From: Drouetiella hepatica Uher 2000/2452
Lineage (GTDB): Bacteria; Cyanobacteriota; Cyanobacteriia; Elainellales; Elainellaceae
Direction of reading: 5' to 3'
Assembly: GCA_019359505.1 (NCBI GenBank)
Contig: JAHHHD010000023.1
Location: 28,095 to 92,094 of the forward strand
DNA: 64,000 nucleotides
Each line of letters begins with the position of its first letter. Within the stretch, counting starts at the first letter, position 1. A program made the translations under genes and the position numbers. The notes below the pieces were generated by a model that was not told the DNA's origin, did not search any database, and saw nothing but the letters and a program-made list of their open reading frames with translations. Of this stretch, positions 25,502 through 34,686 are shown one piece after another.

Positions 25502-28500
25502 CTAAGACCGGACTGTTGTTTGATGAATTGGCAGTTCGATGACAAATTCTGCCCCTTGACCAGGCTCTGAGTAGCAAGCAAGCTTACCGTTGTGTTTCTC
25601 AGTAATAATTTGATAGCTGATAGACAATCCAAGTCCTGTCCCTTTTCCCACACTTTTTGTAGTAAAAAACGGGTCGAACAAACGCTGTTGCAGCGCCTCT
25701 GGAATGCCAACGCCATTATCAGCAATATGAATAACAATCCACTCTGAGATACTCAGCTCAGTCCAGATCCGAATGATCCCAGGCTTTGCCTTGCTTTCTG
25801 CCGTTGACCGCTGCTGATCATGCTCTTCTAAGGCATCGATCGCATTGGCAATTAAGTTCATAAATACCTGATTGAGTTGACCGGGGTAACATTCTACCAG
25901 TGGCAATGAATCATAGTCTTTTTCAATTTGAATGCCGGGATGGGTTGGAGAGGGCTTAAGCCGATGGGACAGAATCATCAGTGTGCTATCAATGCCTTCA
26001 TGAATGTTCACCAGTTTGAACGCTGCTTCATCCAAACGAGAAAAGTTGCGGAGTGACAAAACAATTTCTTGAATGCGATCTGTGCCATTTTGCATCGAGC
26101 TTACTACTTTCTTCAAATCTTCGACTAGAAACTCAAGGTCGGCTTTTTGTAGTGCCTCTTCAATTTCTGGTACAGGTGGGCAGTGCTGCTGGTAGAGTTT
26201 GATCAGTTTCAGAAGTTCATTCGTGTATTCTTCGGCATGGGTGAGATTGCCATGAATGAAATTAATTGGGTTGTTAATTTCATGAGCTACCCCAGCAACT
26301 AACTGTCCTAAGCTCGCCAATTTCTCCGCCTGGACGATTTGAAGTTGGGTGTTTTGTAAATCTTGCAGTGCGATCGCCAGTTGATCTGCCTGAGTTTTGG
26401 TCTGAGCTAACAGATCGGATTGTTGCAACGCAATGCTGAGTTGATCAGCAACTTGCTTCACAAATTGCACTTCAATTTCTTCCCATTCACGCGGTTGAGT
26501 ACATTGGTGGACACAGAGCAGTCCCCAAAGTTGATTACCTTTGACAATGGGAGCAACAAGCAGTGCTCGAATGCCGAACTGTTCCAGTGTCGCTCGATAA
26601 CAGGCTTGAATTTCGGCTTGATCTAAATCTGTGAGCGTGTGAATGCGCCCTTTGATATATTCATCAACATAATTTTCACCAAAGCAGTGATCGTGAATTT
26701 TAGCGTTGAGCGCCGAGGGAAATCCAGCGACCACATCTTCTACAACAAACTCGCCATAATCAACGCCTAACTCTGGTTCAAAGCGATAGATGCCTACTCG
26801 ATCGGCTTTGAGCGATCGGCGCACCCTAGTTGATATGTTGTTAAAAATGGTATCTAAGTCCAGCGAATCGCGGATTTTGGCAACCACCTCAAAGAGAATT
26901 TGGCGCTGCTCCGCCGCTTTTTGCAACTCCTCGGCTCGCTGGGTAGCAGACAAAAGCTCGGCGCTGTGAATGGCTACCCCAAGCTGTGCGCCAATTTGAG
27001 CTAAAAATTCGACATCGACCGTTGCCCAGGCGCGGGGAGCCGAGTGTTGATAGGCAGCGAGTAAGCCCCACAGCCGCCGTCCCACAAAAATGGGGGCGAT
27101 CGCGTAGGCGCAAATCTGATACTCTTCCAGAATTGCCATGTGACACCGAGAATGCCCGCTTTGGGAAACATCTGCGACCGCGAACGTTTCGTTCCGGCGA
27201 TAGCGTCCGCCCTGAGTTTCCTGAAGATGAGTATCTTCCCAGACTAAATCTTTGCCAAAGGGGGCAATATGCTTCCACCCCGGCACCACCGTACCAAACT
27301 GCGCAACAAACTCACCGCTCCAGTCTTCGTTAAATTGATAGACCGCAACTCGTTCCACTTCTAGCAGGTGGCGGGCTTCCTGACAGGTCGTTTGCAAAAT
27401 TAAATTTACATCTAAAGAGGAACGAATGCGGCTGACGATTTCTGTGAGTGCTCGTTGGCGGGCGATCGAATTATTTAAGGCTTGAGTTCGCTGTTTCGAT
27501 TCATCGAGTAGGGCGGTTTGCTGCACTGCAACCCCCAGTTGAGTGGCGGCTTGCGCCATGAATTGCACTTCGATCGCTTCCCACTGACGCGGTGCAGAAT
27601 GCTGATACGCACCCAGCAATCCCCACAATTTCCGTCCCACAAAAATCGGAACCAAGGCATAGGATCGAATCTTAAATTGCCTGAGAATATCGAGGTGGCA
27701 TTGAGAATGTCCGGCTTGTTCTACATCAGCTACCGCAAAACTTTCATTGCGGCGATAGCGCCCCCCCTGAGTTTCTTGAAGGTGTGTGTCTTCCCACACG
27801 AGTTTTTTGCCAAACGGTGCGGTTTGTTCCCACTGATCGTCAGCCGCCCCAAAATGGCTAATAAACTCACCGCTCCAATCCAGGTTGAACTGATACACGG
27901 CGACACGCTCCACGTTCAATAGCTGCCGCAGTTCTCGACAAGTTGTGTGAAAGATTGATGACATATCCAGTTCGGAACGGATCTTCGTCACTACTTCTGC
28001 CAGTGCCTGCTGCCGCGCTAAAGATTCCTTCAGGGCAAGGGATTGGGTTTGTAGCTGCCTAAATAATTCCGAGTGCTGCATTGCTACACCCAGATGGCTA
28101 GCAACTTGAGCCAGAAACTCAACTTCTGTTGCTTCCCATTGACGCGGTGCAGAATGCTGGTAGGCAGCCAGAAGCCCCCAAAGTTTCAGTCCATTGAAGA
28201 TGGGAGCGATCGCATACGCCCGAATTTTAAATTGCTCCAGGATATCGATGTGACACCGAGAATGTCCGGCTTCATAGATGTCCGCCACGGCAAATGTTTC
28301 ATTCGCACGGTAGCGACCGCCTTTGGTTTCTTGCAGATAGGTGTCTTCCCACACCAGTTTTCTGCCAAACGGCGCAATCTGATCCCAATTGTGTTGAGCA
28401 AAGCCAAAACTGCTGACAAATTCTCCGCTGTAATCTGTATGGAAGCGATACACGGCAACGCGCTCCACATGCAGCAGTTGGCAGGTTTCTTGAGTGGTGG

Positions 28501-28696
28501 TAGCGAAGAGGCTGTCGAGATCGAGGGAGGCGCGAATTTTGCCAATCACATTGGCAAGGGCGGCATGTTGCTCTCGCGTTCGCTGAATCGTCTCACGTTC
28601 TCGCTTGATTTCTCCTCTCAAGCTGTCTACATCAGGCTGCCCTAAAGCTTGGTTGAGGCGCTTTCCCAGCCAACGAGCGATCGCTTTAGATTTCAT
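25502..28696 (-). CDS. Photoreceptor histidine kinase with three red/green cyanobacteriochrome GAFs and a DXCF-like GAF
   Basis: Soluble sensor kinase of 1,064 residues (ATG at 28696; a TTG four codons earlier is possible). Four GAF domains lie at about 50-215, 235-400, 420-585 and 605-765, followed by a coiled linker, a HisKA-type H-box GVAHEINNP (H805), N-box NLIANAIDAL, DNGVGIP and GTGLGLS. GAF1-3 carry the hallmarks of red/green cyanobacteriochromes: VWEDT(Y/H)LQET.GGRY with Asp118/303/488 and Tyr129/314/499, and a bilin-attachment Cys-His at C148, C333 and C518 in GHS(R/Q)CH. Spacing Asp+11 to Tyr+19 to Cys is that of the well-studied AnPixJ and NpR6012 domains. GAF4 has DHCF (669-672) and Cys699-Tyr700. 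Canonical Cys residues repeat every 185 residues, showing tandem duplication. No receiver gene adjoins. Confidence 0.92.
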   Translation of the reverse strand: MKSKAIARWLGKRLNQALGQPDVDSLRGEIKRERETIQRTREQHAALANVIGKIRASLDLDSLFATTTQETCQLLHVERVAVYRFHTDYSGEFVSSFGFAQHNWDQIAPFGRKLVWEDTYLQETKGGRYRANETFAVADIYEAGHSRCHIDILEQFKIRAYAIAPIFNGLKLWGLLAAYQHSAPRQWEATEVEFLAQVASHLGVAMQHSELFRQLQTQSLALKESLARQQALAEVVTKIRSELDMSSIFHTTCRELRQLLNVERVAVYQFNLDWSGEFISHFGAADDQWEQTAPFGKKLVWEDTHLQETQGGRYRRNESFAVADVEQAGHSQCHLDILRQFKIRSYALVPIFVGRKLWGLLGAYQHSAPRQWEAIEVQFMAQAATQLGVAVQQTALLDESKQRTQALNNSIARQRALTEIVSRIRSSLDVNLILQTTCQEARHLLEVERVAVYQFNEDWSGEFVAQFGTVVPGWKHIAPFGKDLVWEDTHLQETQGGRYRRNETFAVADVSQSGHSRCHMAILEEYQICAYAIAPIFVGRRLWGLLAAYQHSAPRAWATVDVEFLAQIGAQLGVAIHSAELLSATQRAEELQKAAEQRQILFEVVAKIRDSLDLDTIFNNISTRVRRSLKADRVGIYRFEPELGVDYGEFVVEDVVAGFPSALNAKIHDHCFGENYVDEYIKGRIHTLTDLDQAEIQACYRATLEQFGIRALLVAPIVKGNQLWGLLCVHQCTQPREWEEIEVQFVKQVADQLSIALQQSDLLAQTKTQADQLAIALQDLQNTQLQIVQAEKLASLGQLVAGVAHEINNPINFIHGNLTHAEEYTNELLKLIKLYQQHCPPVPEIEEALQKADLEFLVEDLKKVVSSMQNGTDRIQEIVLSLRNFSRLDEAAFKLVNIHEGIDSTLMILSHRLKPSPTHPGIQIEKDYDSLPLVECYPGQLNQVFMNLIANAIDALEEHDQQRSTAESKAKPGIIRIWTELSISEWIVIHIADNGVGIPEALQQRLFDPFFTTKSVGKGTGLGLSISYQIITEKHNGKLACYSEPGQGAEFVIELPIHQTTVRS

Positions 28697-28832
28697 AAAG
28701 ATTCTCAATTTGGTGTACGAGACCGTACAACGCAGGCAATAATTTTAATAGTTCCCAAACTTTGAGCAAAGCTAAGGTTTGGCTACCAGGATAAACAGGT
28801 TGTGTGGATGAGTAAATTTAGCAAACCATCCA

Positions 28833-28945
28833 CTAGGCGATCGCGCTCCAATAGGGAATCTTCTGCACCATTACAAAGCGAATCAGCTTTCCTACAAGGG
28901 TTTGGGCTGCGACTTCAGGATCGGTAAGCTGAGCATGGGCTACAA
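28833..28945 (-). pseudogene. Possible C-terminal remnant of a TetR-type regulator
   Basis: The minus strand reads AHAQLTDPEVAAQTLVGKL then IRFVMVQKIP and a stop (28833-28835). The DPEVAA.TLVG...FV..Q pattern is like the end of the TetR/AcrR ligand domain. No start or helix-turn-helix is present; a family B palindrome lies directly at the 5' edge (28948). It could also be chance open sequence. Confidence 0.35.
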
Positions 28946-28947
28946 AA

Positions 28948-29022
28948 TATAGCAACTGCCAAGGCGGTTAGGATGGGGACATTTAGGGTGGGGCGGGAAG
29001 CGCTCCACACCAAATGTCCTAA
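28948..29022. repeat. Palindromic element, family B copy 3 (degraded)
   Basis: It starts TATAGCAACTGCCAAGGCGG; GGACATTT (28977-28984) pairs with AAATGTCC (29012-29019), with several stem mismatches near the apex. The right end of the family is missing. Confidence 0.65.
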
Positions 29023-29062
29023 GCTGAGCGGATGAATAAATGGAGCAATAGTAAAATCAGGC

Positions 29063-30562
29063 TCATCGACTTTGCTCATGCCACTGGCGCGATCGCTCCC
29101 TGATCTCTGCCAATTCCCAGTCCGGCATTTTGTCCAGGTTTTTGAGGATGAAGCTCATGCGACCTTGAGATTGCAGGCTAGAACGGTGGCGATCGAGAAA
29201 ATCCCAGTAGAAAAAGTTGAAGGGGCAGGCTTTTTCACCCGTGCGATCGGTGGGCTTGTAGCAGCAGCCTTTGCAGTAATCGCTCATCTTATTAATGTAG
29301 TTAGCAGAGGCGGCGTAGGGTTTGGAGGCAAGAATGCCGCCATCGGCAAACTGACCCATGCCAATGACGTTGGTTTGCATCACCCAGTCGTAGGCATCAA
29401 TGAATGCCGCATGAAACCAATTCTCGACTTCTTGGGGCGACAGTCCGGCGATCAGCGCAAAGTTGCTCAAAATCATCAGCCGCTGAATGTGGTGAGCATA
29501 GGCTATTTTTTCTGTCTGTTTTAAGGTCTGGTGTAGACAGTTCATGTCGGTGTCAGCATTCCAGAAAAACTCTGGCAAAGGCTGCGTGTGGTTGAAATGG
29601 TTGCGCTGCGGATAGTCTTCATCGACATAGTGATAGAGACCATGCATATATTCTCGCCAGCCCAAGACCTGCCGAATGAAGCCCTCGACGCTGCTGAGAT
29701 CGAGCTGTTGCTGATGATAAGCCGCCTCAGCTGCCCGAATCACCTCCAGCGGATGCAGCAAGCCTAAGTTTAGATAGGGCGACAGCATGGCGTGCCACAG
29801 GGTTTCTTCGCCCGTTACCATCGCGTCTTGGTAGGGGCCAAACGCGGGGAGCCGCGTCTCAACGAAGTGTTGCAAAACCTGTAGAGCCTGCGATCGCCCT
29901 ACTCCCCACCGAAACGGCTCCACCTCTCCATAGTCTGAGAAATCGCCTGACTTGACGAAATCAATCACCTCTTGCGTGATCGCATCTGGCTCAAACCACA
30001 GCGGCTCTGGCGTGTTGAGCTTGCCTTTTGGGGGCTTGCGGTTATCTTTATCAAAATTCCAGGTGCCGCCCACAGGATGCTTGCCCTCCATCAAAACCTG
30101 ATCTCGCTGCCGCCCTTCTCGATAGAAATATTCCATTACCAGGCTCTTGCGACCCTTTGCCCAAGTTTGAAATTCCTCAGCCGTCCAGAGAAACTGGTTG
30201 TTCGGCACCAAGGTGATTTTGCAGGGCAAATTGAGCGATCGAATCAGCTGGGCAAACGGGCGATCGCTGGGCTGCATTACTCGTAGCTCTGTAATGCCCT
30301 GGGTTTTAATCCAGTCTTGTAGCGCCGAGTCAAAATCGGGGGCGATCGCATACTCTACTGTCCAGCCTGACTGCCGCAGTTCTTCAGCAAAATGCCGCAT
30401 TGCCGACCAGACCAGCACTATTTTTTGCCGATGATAGGAGCGCGCCTGAACGTGCTGCATGGACTCGATCAGAATCACAGGCGCGTTCTGAGCAGTGACG
30501 CTTCTAAGAGCCGCCTGGTTAGCCGAAAGCTGATCGCCTAGTATCCAAACACCGATCGTCAT
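29063..30562 (-). CDS. FeS-type bacterial cryptochrome/photolyase (deoxyribodipyrimidine photolyase-related)
   Basis: Flavoprotein of 499 residues. The N-terminal DUF-type Rossmann domain (VWILGDQLSANQAAL) differs from classical photolyases, and the C-terminal half has the FeS-BCP pattern: Cys342 (DMNCLHQ) plus Cys430, Cys433/434 and Cys446 in YCKGCCYKPTDRTGEKACPF, which supply the four 4Fe-4S ligands known in this group. Other landmarks are QVLGWREYMHGLY and ASKPYAASANYINKMSDYC. Members repair (6-4) photoproducts or act as photoreceptors. It lies 354 bases from the photoreceptor kinase on the same strand, a plausible light-response neighbourhood. Confidence 0.92.
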   Translation of the reverse strand: MTIGVWILGDQLSANQAALRSVTAQNAPVILIESMQHVQARSYHRQKIVLVWSAMRHFAEELRQSGWTVEYAIAPDFDSALQDWIKTQGITELRVMQPSDRPFAQLIRSLNLPCKITLVPNNQFLWTAEEFQTWAKGRKSLVMEYFYREGRQRDQVLMEGKHPVGGTWNFDKDNRKPPKGKLNTPEPLWFEPDAITQEVIDFVKSGDFSDYGEVEPFRWGVGRSQALQVLQHFVETRLPAFGPYQDAMVTGEETLWHAMLSPYLNLGLLHPLEVIRAAEAAYHQQQLDLSSVEGFIRQVLGWREYMHGLYHYVDEDYPQRNHFNHTQPLPEFFWNADTDMNCLHQTLKQTEKIAYAHHIQRLMILSNFALIAGLSPQEVENWFHAAFIDAYDWVMQTNVIGMGQFADGGILASKPYAASANYINKMSDYCKGCCYKPTDRTGEKACPFNFFYWDFLDRHRSSLQSQGRMSFILKNLDKMPDWELAEIRERSRQWHEQSR

Positions 30563-30565
30563 AGG

Positions 30566-30640
30566 TAGGGCGCTATGTAATTAAGTGAGGACAAGCAATT
30601 TTTGGTTGCCTGAATCAGGCATGGAGCACCCATCGATTCT
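30566..30640. repeat. Degenerate palindromic element, family A-like
   Basis: GCGCTATGTAATTAAGTGAGGAC resembles, across 11 to 20-base blocks, the family A flank (TACGTAATTGAGTTAGGAC), followed by a broken hairpin. It lies between the photolyase and ABC-F start regions. Confidence 0.35.
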
Positions 30641-30769
30641 AAAGGCATTTGGCTTGCTCCAATATTTTCGACATTAATTCCAGTCCTGTTAAAACTTTGT
30701 TAAAGTTGGTCTGGATGTTAATTTTTTTATCCTTCCCATGATCGCTCTCAACTCTCAAGGAGAATTTTG

Positions 30770-32488
30770 ATGCTGCGGCTAGAACACATCAGCAAAATTT
30801 ATCCAACGGGCGAAGTGCTTAAGGACGTGAGCTGGGAAGTTAAACCTGGCGATCGCATTGGCTTAGTCGGCGTGAACGGAGCCGGGAAATCCACGCAGCT
30901 CAAGATTATTGCGGGTGAAATGGAGCCAACCTCTGGCGAAATTATCCGACCCAACAGTCTGCATATTGCTTTCCTCAATCAAGAGTTTGATGTCGATCTA
31001 GAGCGCACGGTTCGAGACGAGTTTTGGCGCGCTTTTGAAGAAGCCAATCAGGTGCATCATGCGCTGGAAGCCGTGCAGCATGAGATGCAGACCGCTTCTA
31101 TGGAAGAGCTGGATAGCCTGATCCATAAGCTCGATCGCTTTCAGCGGCAGTATGAGGCGCTGGACGGCTATGGCTTAGAGTCGCGGATTGAGAAGATTTT
31201 GCCCGAAATGGGATTTGAGGCGGATGCTGGCGATCGCCTGGTTAGCTCCTTTAGCGGCGGCTGGCAAATGCGAATGGGTTTAGGAAAAATCCTGCTGCAA
31301 TCGCCCGATCTGCTGCTGCTGGACGAGCCGACCAACCATTTGGATTTGGAAACAATCGAATGGCTGGAGAACTATCTGCGGGGCATCGATACGCCGATGG
31401 TGATTGTCTCCCATGACCGGGAGTTCCTTGATCGCCTCTGTACGCAAATCGTGGAAACCGAGCGGGGAGTTTCTTCCACTTATCTGGGCAACTATACCGC
31501 CTATCTGGAGCAAAAAGCCGAGGCGCAAATGGCGCAACTTAGCGCTTTTGAGCGGCAGCAAAAAGAAATCGAGAAGCAGCAAACCTTTGTCGATCGCTTC
31601 CGAGCCAGCGCCACCCGTAGCACTCAGGCAAAAAGCCGTGAGAAGCAGCTCGACAAAATTGAGCGCATTGAGGCTCCTACCGGCAGCGTTCGGACGCTGC
31701 ATTTCCGCTTTCCGCCTGCACCTCGTAGCGGACGCGACGTGGTAATCATCAAAGATTTGACCCACTTCTACGGTGAAAAGCTGCTGTTCTTAGGCGCAGA
31801 CTTGCTGATCGAACGGGGCGATCGCATTGCCTTCCTGGGGCCTAACGGTTCAGGCAAATCCACGTTGCTGAAGCTCATGATGGGAGTCGAAAAGCCTGCT
31901 GAGGGCAGCATTACTTTGGGCGATCACAACGTCATTCCTGGATACTTTGAGCAGAATCAGGCGGAAGCGCTCGATTTGAATAAGACTGTGATGGAGACGA
32001 TTCACGACGAAGTTCCTGACTGGAAGAATGAGGAAGTTCGTACGTTACTAGGGCGATTTTTGTTTAGCTCTGATACCGTTCGCAAAAAAGTATCTTCCCT
32101 TAGCGGAGGTGAAAAGGCGCGACTGGCTCTGGCAAAAATGCTGCTAGCTCCCGTGAATCTGATGATTCTAGATGAGCCGACCAATCACCTGGATATTCCG
32201 GCGAAAGAAATGCTGGAGGAAGCGCTAACTAACTTTGACGGTACGGCAATTTTGGTGTCGCACGATCGCTACTTTATTTCTCAGGTCGCTAATAAGATCG
32301 TAGAGATTCGAGATGGCGAACTGCGGCTCTACCGAGGCGACTACGATTATTACCTGGAAAAAATTGCCGAGGAGAAAGAGCGGGCAAAGCTGGAACTAAT
32401 CGAAGCAGAAAAAGCTGAGAAAGTGACTGCTAAAAGAGATAAGCAGAAAGAAAAGCAAAAGCAGAAAACAAAGGCAAAGGTCGAATAA
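30770..32488 (+). CDS. ABC-F family ATPase
   Basis: Cytosolic twin-ATPase of 572 residues without membrane segments, of the class that acts on ribosomes as translation factors. Two full cassettes are visible: Walker A GVNGAGKST and GPNGSGKST, signatures SFSGGWQMRM and SLSGGEKARL, Walker B LLLLDEPTNHLD and LMILDEPTNHLD. The interdomain linker (about 240-310) is charged and helical, and the C-terminus is Lys/Glu-rich coiled coil. Start ATG 30770 has AAGGAG eight bases upstream; the codon before it is TTG. Which ABC-F subgroup is not decided. Confidence 0.95.
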   Translation: MLRLEHISKIYPTGEVLKDVSWEVKPGDRIGLVGVNGAGKSTQLKIIAGEMEPTSGEIIRPNSLHIAFLNQEFDVDLERTVRDEFWRAFEEANQVHHALEAVQHEMQTASMEELDSLIHKLDRFQRQYEALDGYGLESRIEKILPEMGFEADAGDRLVSSFSGGWQMRMGLGKILLQSPDLLLLDEPTNHLDLETIEWLENYLRGIDTPMVIVSHDREFLDRLCTQIVETERGVSSTYLGNYTAYLEQKAEAQMAQLSAFERQQKEIEKQQTFVDRFRASATRSTQAKSREKQLDKIERIEAPTGSVRTLHFRFPPAPRSGRDVVIIKDLTHFYGEKLLFLGADLLIERGDRIAFLGPNGSGKSTLLKLMMGVEKPAEGSITLGDHNVIPGYFEQNQAEALDLNKTVMETIHDEVPDWKNEEVRTLLGRFLFSSDTVRKKVSSLSGGEKARLALAKMLLAPVNLMILDEPTNHLDIPAKEMLEEALTNFDGTAILVSHDRYFISQVANKIVEIRDGELRLYRGDYDYYLEKIAEEKERAKLELIEAEKAEKVTAKRDKQKEKQKQKTKAKVE

Positions 32489-32574
32489 ATTAACGCTGGG
32501 TTGAACGCTTGGCTAACTGCGCCAAAGAGTTTTCGTCTAGCCAGCTATCTACCTCTAGTTCCTGTCTATATCTG

Positions 32575-32673
32575 ATACCCATTTAAGACTCAAATAGGGC
32601 AGATGATTTTCGGAAGCCGCGCGGAGCGCGGCTTCCGAAAATCATCTGCCCCCTCATCAATCTAAAAGGGTAT
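32575..32673. repeat. Intergenic palindrome with 26-bp perfect stem
   Basis: Arms 32597-32622 and 32626-32651 pair perfectly over 26 bases with loop GGA; the apex GCGC-GGA-GCGC equals that of family A although the rest of the stem is unrelated. Outer ATACCC (32575-32580) and GGGTAT (32668-32673) form the ends. It lies between the ABC-F gene and gpmI; no T-run follows. Confidence 0.85.
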
Positions 32674-32757
32674 GAATACTTCCTGTTTGAATAGTAGGGT
32701 GTTGAAAAACTGAATGGTATCATTGCTGAGAAATTGATAAATTAAGGGGCTGTTCAC

Positions 32758-34356
32758 ATGGCACAGACTTTAATCTCCCCAGTGGTGCTAGTGATTTTGG
32801 ATGGTTGGGGCTATCGAGATAGTCAAGATGGCAATGCGATCGCCAACGCTAGCCTCCCGGTGATGAATAGCCTCTGGGCTGCCTATCCTCACACGCTTAT
32901 TCAAGCTTCTGGCAAAAGCGTAGGGCTACCTGACGGTCAGATGGGGAACTCTGAGGTAGGGCATCTCAATATCGGGTCAGGGCGCATCGTGCCTCAAGAG
33001 CTAGTTCGAATCAGCGATGCGGTCGAAGACGGTACCATTTTGAGCAACTCCGCGCTGCTCCAGGTTTGTGAGGCAGTGCGCCAGCACAAGGGCAAGCTGC
33101 ATCTGGTCGGGCTATGCTCTGAGGGCGGCGTCCACTCCCACCTCTCCCATCTTTCGGGCTTGCTAGAGCTGGCGAAAGAGCAGGGGATTCCAGAGGTTTG
33201 CATCCACGCCATTACCGACGGACGAGATACTCGCCCTAAGGACGGCATCAAAGAAATTGGGCTAGTCGAGCAGTACATCGAAAAGTTTGGCGTGGGTCGA
33301 ATTGTGACGCTGAGCGGTCGCTATTACGCCATGGATCGAGACAACCGCTGGGAGCGAGAACAGCCAGTCTATGAGCTGATGACGACTAATGGTACGGGAG
33401 ATGGGCGATCGGCTACAGAAGTTTTGCAGGCTTCCTACGATGCTGACATCAATGATGAGTTTGTGCTGCCGACTCGAATCGCGCCGGGAGCCGTGGAGTC
33501 AGGAGATGGGGTCATCTTCTTCAACTTTCGTCCCGATCGCGCCCGTCAGCTAACCCAAGCCTTCGTCGATCCCAGCTTTGATAGCTTCGATCGCACCCTG
33601 ATTGCGCCTCTAGCTTTTGCCACCTTCACTCAGTACGATCCGCACTTCCCGGTTTTGGTGGCTTTTCCGCCCAACAATCTGGACAACATTTTAGGCGAAG
33701 TCGTGGCTGCCCACGGGCTGAAGCAGCTCCGCACGGCTGAAACCGAGAAATACGCTCACGTCACCTATTTCTTTAACGGTGGACGCGAAGATCCTTTTGA
33801 GGGCGAAGATCGAGAGATGGTGCCTAGCCCTATGGTTGCCACCTACGATCGCGCTCCAGCAATGTCGGCGGTTAAAGTGACAGATGGTGTCGTAAAGGCG
33901 ATCGAGAAGGGTATCTATTCTCTAGTCGTGATCAACTATGCTAACCCTGACATGGTGGGGCATACGGGCAAGCTAGATGCCGCAGTTCAGGCGGTTCAGG
34001 CGGTAGATACCTGTCTGGGTCGGCTGCTGGCAAGCGTCAGCAAAATGGGCGGCACGACCATCATCATTGCTGATCATGGCAATGCGGAAGTGATGTGGGA
34101 TGAGCAGGGCAACCCCTGGACAGCGCACACCACCAACCCGGTGCCGTTTATCTTAGTGGAAGGCGAGAAACGCAGAATTCCCGGACATGGCACTGAGGTG
34201 GCACTACGTCAGGACGGTCGCCTATCAGACATTGCCCCCACGATTCTGGAGATTTTGGGCTTACCACAGCCGCCAGAAATGACCGGGCGATCGATGATTC
34301 TCTCGGCAGACATTGAGACTAAGGCAAACCGCACACCCATTCGAGTCTCTCTATAA
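32758..34356 (+). CDS. gpmI: 2,3-bisphosphoglycerate-independent phosphoglycerate mutase
   Basis: Cytosolic manganese enzyme (532 aa) that interconverts 3- and 2-phosphoglycerate in glycolysis. The phospho-accepting serine is S65 in MGNSEVGH; metal ligands lie in VLVILDGWGYRD and the C-terminal IIIADHGNAEVM and TAHTTNPVPF segments; ITDGRDTRP and GRYYAMDRDNRWER line the active site. Length matches the alkaline-phosphatase-like family. It is followed 50 bases later by secG, the usual cyanobacterial order. Confidence 0.97.
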   Translation: MAQTLISPVVLVILDGWGYRDSQDGNAIANASLPVMNSLWAAYPHTLIQASGKSVGLPDGQMGNSEVGHLNIGSGRIVPQELVRISDAVEDGTILSNSALLQVCEAVRQHKGKLHLVGLCSEGGVHSHLSHLSGLLELAKEQGIPEVCIHAITDGRDTRPKDGIKEIGLVEQYIEKFGVGRIVTLSGRYYAMDRDNRWEREQPVYELMTTNGTGDGRSATEVLQASYDADINDEFVLPTRIAPGAVESGDGVIFFNFRPDRARQLTQAFVDPSFDSFDRTLIAPLAFATFTQYDPHFPVLVAFPPNNLDNILGEVVAAHGLKQLRTAETEKYAHVTYFFNGGREDPFEGEDREMVPSPMVATYDRAPAMSAVKVTDGVVKAIEKGIYSLVVINYANPDMVGHTGKLDAAVQAVQAVDTCLGRLLASVSKMGGTTIIIADHGNAEVMWDEQGNPWTAHTTNPVPFILVEGEKRRIPGHGTEVALRQDGRLSDIAPTILEILGLPQPPEMTGRSMILSADIETKANRTPIRVSL

Positions 34357-34406
34357 GCTTGAGTCACCCTGTAGAATAGACAGAAGATATTAGAGATCGA
34401 GTCACT

Positions 34407-34658
34407 ATGACATTATTGAATGCTGTCCATGTTCTTTGGGGATTTTCTGCGGTTGGCTTGATCATCATGGTGCTACTGCATAGCCCCAAGGGAGATGGTC
34501 TGGGAGGTCTGGGTGGACAGGCGCAGCTCTTTACCAGCACCAAAAGCGCGGAATTAACCCTTAACCGAGTTGCCTGGACTTTGACAATTCTATTCATGGG
34601 ATTGACAGTTGTTTTGAGTGCTGGCTGGCTAGAAACGCCGCCTGTGCCACCTGCCTAG
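34407..34658 (+). CDS. secG: Preprotein translocase subunit SecG
   Basis: Small (83 aa) membrane subunit of the SecYEG channel. Two helices (AVHVLWGFSAVGLIIMVLLH and AWTLTILFMGLTVVLSAGW) flank the conserved cytosolic loop SPKGDGLGGLGGQAQLF. It follows gpmI and probably shares its transcript. Confidence 0.93.
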   Translation: MTLLNAVHVLWGFSAVGLIIMVLLHSPKGDGLGGLGGQAQLFTSTKSAELTLNRVAWTLTILFMGLTVVLSAGWLETPPVPPA

Positions 34659-34686
34659 CGATTTGCCATCGTTGAAGCAGAACAGC

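Noticed and set aside
28073..28645. 190-codon plus-strand frame opposite GAF1
   Set aside because: Antisense to a GAF domain; similar shadows appear opposite the other repeated GAFs.
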